Assembly (NCBI GenBank): GCA_018820745.1 | Contig: JAHJNP010000376.1 | Location: forward strand, 1-15,805 | Reading direction: 5' to 3' | DNA length: 15,805 nucleotides | Source of the DNA: Gammaproteobacteria bacterium | GTDB taxonomy: Bacteria; Pseudomonadota; Gammaproteobacteria; Burkholderiales; Thiobacillaceae | Shown here: positions 14,302 to 15,805 of the stretch, one piece after another | How positions within the stretch are numbered: position 1 is the stretch's first letter | Layout: every line of letters begins with the position of its first letter | Position numbers and translations under genes: made by a program | Notes under the pieces: model-generated | Databases searched by the model: none | The model's input: the letters and a program-made list of their open reading frames with translations, nothing else | What the model was told of the DNA's origin: nothing

Positions 14302-14316
14302 GCTGTGATACACAGC
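14302..14316. promoter_or_regulatory. Inverted repeat upstream of the crp/fnr-type gene
   Basis: GCTGTG-ATA-CACAGC is a perfect 15-nt inverted repeat. It lies about 45 bp before the small upstream ORF, where a promoter for the Crp/Fnr gene is expected. I found no convincing -35/-10 pair around it. It could be an operator or a short RNA hairpin. A further 10-nt palindrome, CTGCATGCAG, is at 14405-14414 within the small ORF. Confidence 0.35.
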
Positions 14317-14359
14317 TGCCGCCCAATCCGGCCGCGCGCGCAGCGCCCATGAGGCAGCA

Positions 14360-14446
14360 ATGTTCAAAAAAGAAGAATGGAATTTGATGTATCGATGTAA
14401 TCGGCTGCATGCAGGTGTCCCACCGGGCGAGGGCGCCGTCCAATGA
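14360..14446 (+). CDS. 28-aa upstream ORF coupled to the crp/fnr-type gene
   Basis: ATG is preceded by GAGG with a 5-nt gap, a good ribosome-binding site. The frame starts MFKKEEWNLMYRC, continues through HAGVPPGEG and ends AVQ. Its TGA overlaps the ATG of the Crp/Fnr gene as ATGA, the same coupling style used elsewhere in this window. The peptide is charged and has no signal or membrane segment. It may be a leader peptide that delivers ribosomes to the regulator's start. It could also be chance, because the frame is short and I know of no homologue. Confidence 0.42.
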   Translation: MFKKEEWNLMYRCNRLHAGVPPGEGAVQ

Positions 14447-15147
14447 AACCGAATTGCACCGACCCCGGGTGGCCCGGCCGCGCGAAGTGCGCCGTCTGCG
14501 ATGTCCGCAACTTCGTCCTGTTCTCGGGCTTGTCCGCGCACGATCTGGACGCGATGCTGCTGCCCATCGACAACCTGAATGCGCCACAGCATGCGGTGCT
14601 GTACCAGCAGGGCGAACCCGCACCCCATGTCTACACGTTGCGCAATGGGCTCATCAAGCTCAAGGTCGACCTGCCCAACGGTGGCCAGCGCACCGTGCGT
14701 CTGCTGCGGCCGGGCGATGTGGCAGGAATGGAAGCGCTGGTGGGCGAGACGTATCACCATACGGCCATCGCCTTGCAGGACGCGGATGTCTGCCGCATCC
14801 CGCGCGAGGTGGTGATGCGCCTGGACCAGACGAATCAGAGCGTGCATCAGGCGCTGCTGCAACGCTGGCAGCGCTCGGTCGACCAGGCCGACCACTTCAT
14901 CGTGGCGCTGTCCACCGGCCCGGCGGAAGCCCGCATGGCGCGGCTGCTGATCACCCTCGGCTGCAGCAGTGCCCAGCCGGAAACCACGATACCGAGCCGC
15001 AAGGACATGGGGGCGCTGCTCGGCATCACCACCGAAACGGCCAGCCGCGTCATCGCCGAATTCAGGCGGCGCGGCCTGATCCACATCGAGAAGGGTGACT
15101 GCATCGACTACGATCAGGCTGGCCTCGCGCGGCTGGCCCAGGGTTGA
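14443..15147 (+). CDS. Crp/Fnr-family transcription regulator, possibly Fe-S sensing
   Basis: This 234-aa protein has an N-terminal cysteine region, a cyclic-nucleotide-type beta-roll (about 25-125), a dimerisation helix (about 125-155) and a C-terminal helix-turn-helix (about 184-212). The recognition helix reads TETASRVI, which keeps the Glu198-Ser201-Arg202 of FNR, so a TTGA(T/C)-N4-(G/A)TCAA type site is expected. Cysteines are at 5, 16, 19, 117, 174 and 220. Cys117 in DADVCRIP aligns with FNR's internal cluster ligand, and Cys16-x2-Cys19 aligns with two N-terminal ligands. The third FNR cysteine is replaced by Val25, and Cys5 could substitute. Oxygen or nitric-oxide sensing is possible but unproven. 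GAGGG lies 9 nt before the ATG. It is divergent from the sulfur operon. Confidence 0.92.
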   Translation: MKPNCTDPGWPGRAKCAVCDVRNFVLFSGLSAHDLDAMLLPIDNLNAPQHAVLYQQGEPAPHVYTLRNGLIKLKVDLPNGGQRTVRLLRPGDVAGMEALVGETYHHTAIALQDADVCRIPREVVMRLDQTNQSVHQALLQRWQRSVDQADHFIVALSTGPAEARMARLLITLGCSSAQPETTIPSRKDMGALLGITTETASRVIAEFRRRGLIHIEKGDCIDYDQAGLARLAQG

Positions 15148-15177
15148 GCGCCCTGTTGCAAAATTGACACACAGCCG

Positions 15178-15195
15178 GATTGACGATTGTCAATC
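15178..15195. promoter_or_regulatory. FNR/FixK-type binding palindrome
   Basis: GATTGAC-GATT-GTCAATC has perfect seven-base arms and contains TTGAC-N4-GTCAA, the site form bound by FNR-, DNR- and FixK-like proteins with an E-x2-SR helix. A third half site, TTGAC, is at 15164-15168. It lies 31 nt after the Crp/Fnr-type gene and about 130 nt before the next start codon. TAGTAT at 15222-15227 is a candidate -10, placing the palindrome centre roughly 48 bp before the start of transcription, near but not at the usual class II distance. Confidence 0.65.
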
Positions 15196-15274
15196 GCGGC
15201 AGCTTGCTCAAATAACCCATTTAGTATTCATACGTAATTTCGCATCAACTTATTGAAATTCAGAAAACAAAAGG

Positions 15275-15308
15275 CGGGCGATCACCGTTCAGGAACGGCG
15301 CATGCCCG
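15275..15308 (+). promoter_or_regulatory. Nested hairpin in the leader of the outer-membrane protein gene
   Basis: CGGGC (15275-15279) pairs with GCCCG (15304-15308). Inside, CCGTT/AACGG form a five-base-pair stem around CAGG (15285-15298). It ends 5 nt before AGGGAG, the ribosome-binding site, and could affect translation. No known riboswitch motif was recognised. Confidence 0.35.
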
Positions 15309-15324
15309 TTTACAGGGAGTCTCG

Positions 15325-15805
15325 ATGAAGCTTGCTTTGAAGCCGCTGGCCGCGTGCATGGCCGTCATGTTTGGTGCCACCTCGCTCAACGTGTGGGGTG
15401 CCCCGCCGGTCCCGCCTCCGACCCAGAATGCAAGCGGAACCCAGCAGGGCACCGGCACCCCGACCGCCACAATTCCCCCGGTGCTGGCGACCCGCCCGAT
15501 GAGGTCCGTGTTCCCGATCCAGCCAAAAGAATTCCCCGGCATCGCCTGGGGTTCGTTCCTGGCTTATCCGGAGCTGAGCCTGGCCGCCACCTACGATGAC
15601 AACATCTACGCCGAGCGCACCGCTGTCACCGAGGACGTGGTCTACACCCTGTCGCCCTCGCTCGGGCTCAAGTCCAACTGGAAGCAGCACGCGCTAAACT
15701 TCGATGGCGGCGCCGACTTCGACCGCTACCGCGACAACGATTCGGAAGACGTCGACGACTACTGGCTGGGTTTCGACGGCCGCTATGACCTGAGCCCCCG
15801 TACCA
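15325..15805 (+). CDS. Secreted outer-membrane beta-barrel protein, 5' part
   Basis: The frame runs off the right edge with 160 codons visible. The ATG has AGGGAG at 15314-15319 with 5-nt spacing. A signal peptide is clear (MKLALKPLAACMAVMFGATS, cleavage around 25-26). A low-complexity linker rich in Pro, Thr, Gly and Gln (27-55) follows. From about residue 70 the sequence alternates in short barrel strands (AYPELSLAATYDDNIYAE, VVYTLSPSLGL, HALNFDGGADFDRYRDND, DYWLGFDGRYDLSPR). The YDDNIYA opening and this strand pattern resemble the beta-barrel porin 2 (BBP2_2/EpsL-like) family, often found in exopolysaccharide clusters. Identity beyond that needs the missing part. A palindrome in the leader suggests control by the upstream Crp/Fnr-type regulator. 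Confidence 0.75.
   Translation, partial: MKLALKPLAACMAVMFGATSLNVWGAPPVPPPTQNASGTQQGTGTPTATIPPVLATRPMRSVFPIQPKEFPGIAWGSFLAYPELSLAATYDDNIYAERTAVTEDVVYTLSPSLGLKSNWKQHALNFDGGADFDRYRDNDSEDVDDYWLGFDGRYDLSPRT

Noticed and set aside
12865..14352. 495-codon plus-strand frame opposite the dioxygenase and ArsR-rhodanese
   Set aside because: Antisense shadow; the opposite strand carries intact metallo-beta-lactamase and rhodanese motifs.
14182..15084. N-terminal extension of the ArsR-rhodanese frame
   Set aside because: It would run through the intergenic region and antisense to the Crp/Fnr gene. The ArsR domain begins at the ATG at 14181.
15241..15324. c-di-GMP riboswitch in the leader of the barrel gene
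   Set aside because: Only a simple nested hairpin is seen; the conserved GEMM core sequences are absent.

Overview
The window is GC-rich, densely coded DNA. It looks like a sulfur-oxidising betaproteobacterium, perhaps Thiobacillus-like. That placement is inferred from GC content, codon use, Crp/Fnr and PAS-GGDEF-EAL protein styles, and a concentration of persulfide/sulfite genes. The sequence shows no taxonomic marker.

Left part (1-5794, plus strand). The 3' end of a CorC/HlyC-type CBS-domain protein is followed by an intrinsic terminator. Then comes a three-gene signalling operon: a soluble PAS-PAS histidine kinase, an Rcp1-like single-domain response regulator, and a REC-PAS-PAS-GGDEF-EAL c-di-GMP protein. 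The genes overlap by 4 nt at both junctions (TTGA, ATGA), so they are probably translationally coupled. The EAL domain has a DNFG instead of the usual DDFG.

Middle and right part (5799-14181, all minus strand, read right to left). An ArsR-rhodanese fusion regulator is followed by an MBL-fold persulfide dioxygenase, an MFS transporter, a periplasmic rhodanese and a second ArsR-rhodanese fusion. After a palindromic MITE-like repeat come a TauE/SafE sulfite exporter and a 105-aa protein of unknown function. A second MFS transporter, a NifS/IscS-like cysteine desulfurase and a SAM methyltransferase complete the strand. The first part reads as a persulfide-handling module: the dioxygenase would make sulfite from glutathione persulfide, rhodaneses would move sulfane sulfur, and TauE would export sulfite. 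The promoters of the first arsR-rhodanese gene and of tauE each carry a 20-bp inverted repeat with the same pattern, ATTC-N12-GAAT, sharing a further ACGA-N-T-N2-T core. In both, the repeat overlaps the likely -10 region. This is the best evidence that the locus is one regulon controlled by a persulfide-responsive ArsR-rhodanese protein.

Right end (14182-15805, plus strand). Divergent from the sulfur operon is a Crp/Fnr regulator with an unusual cysteine arrangement (C5, C16, C19, C117). It is preceded by a 28-codon ORF with its own ribosome-binding site, whose stop overlaps the regulator's start. Downstream, a perfect FNR/FixK-type palindrome lies in the leader region of a secreted beta-barrel outer-membrane protein gene that runs off the window.
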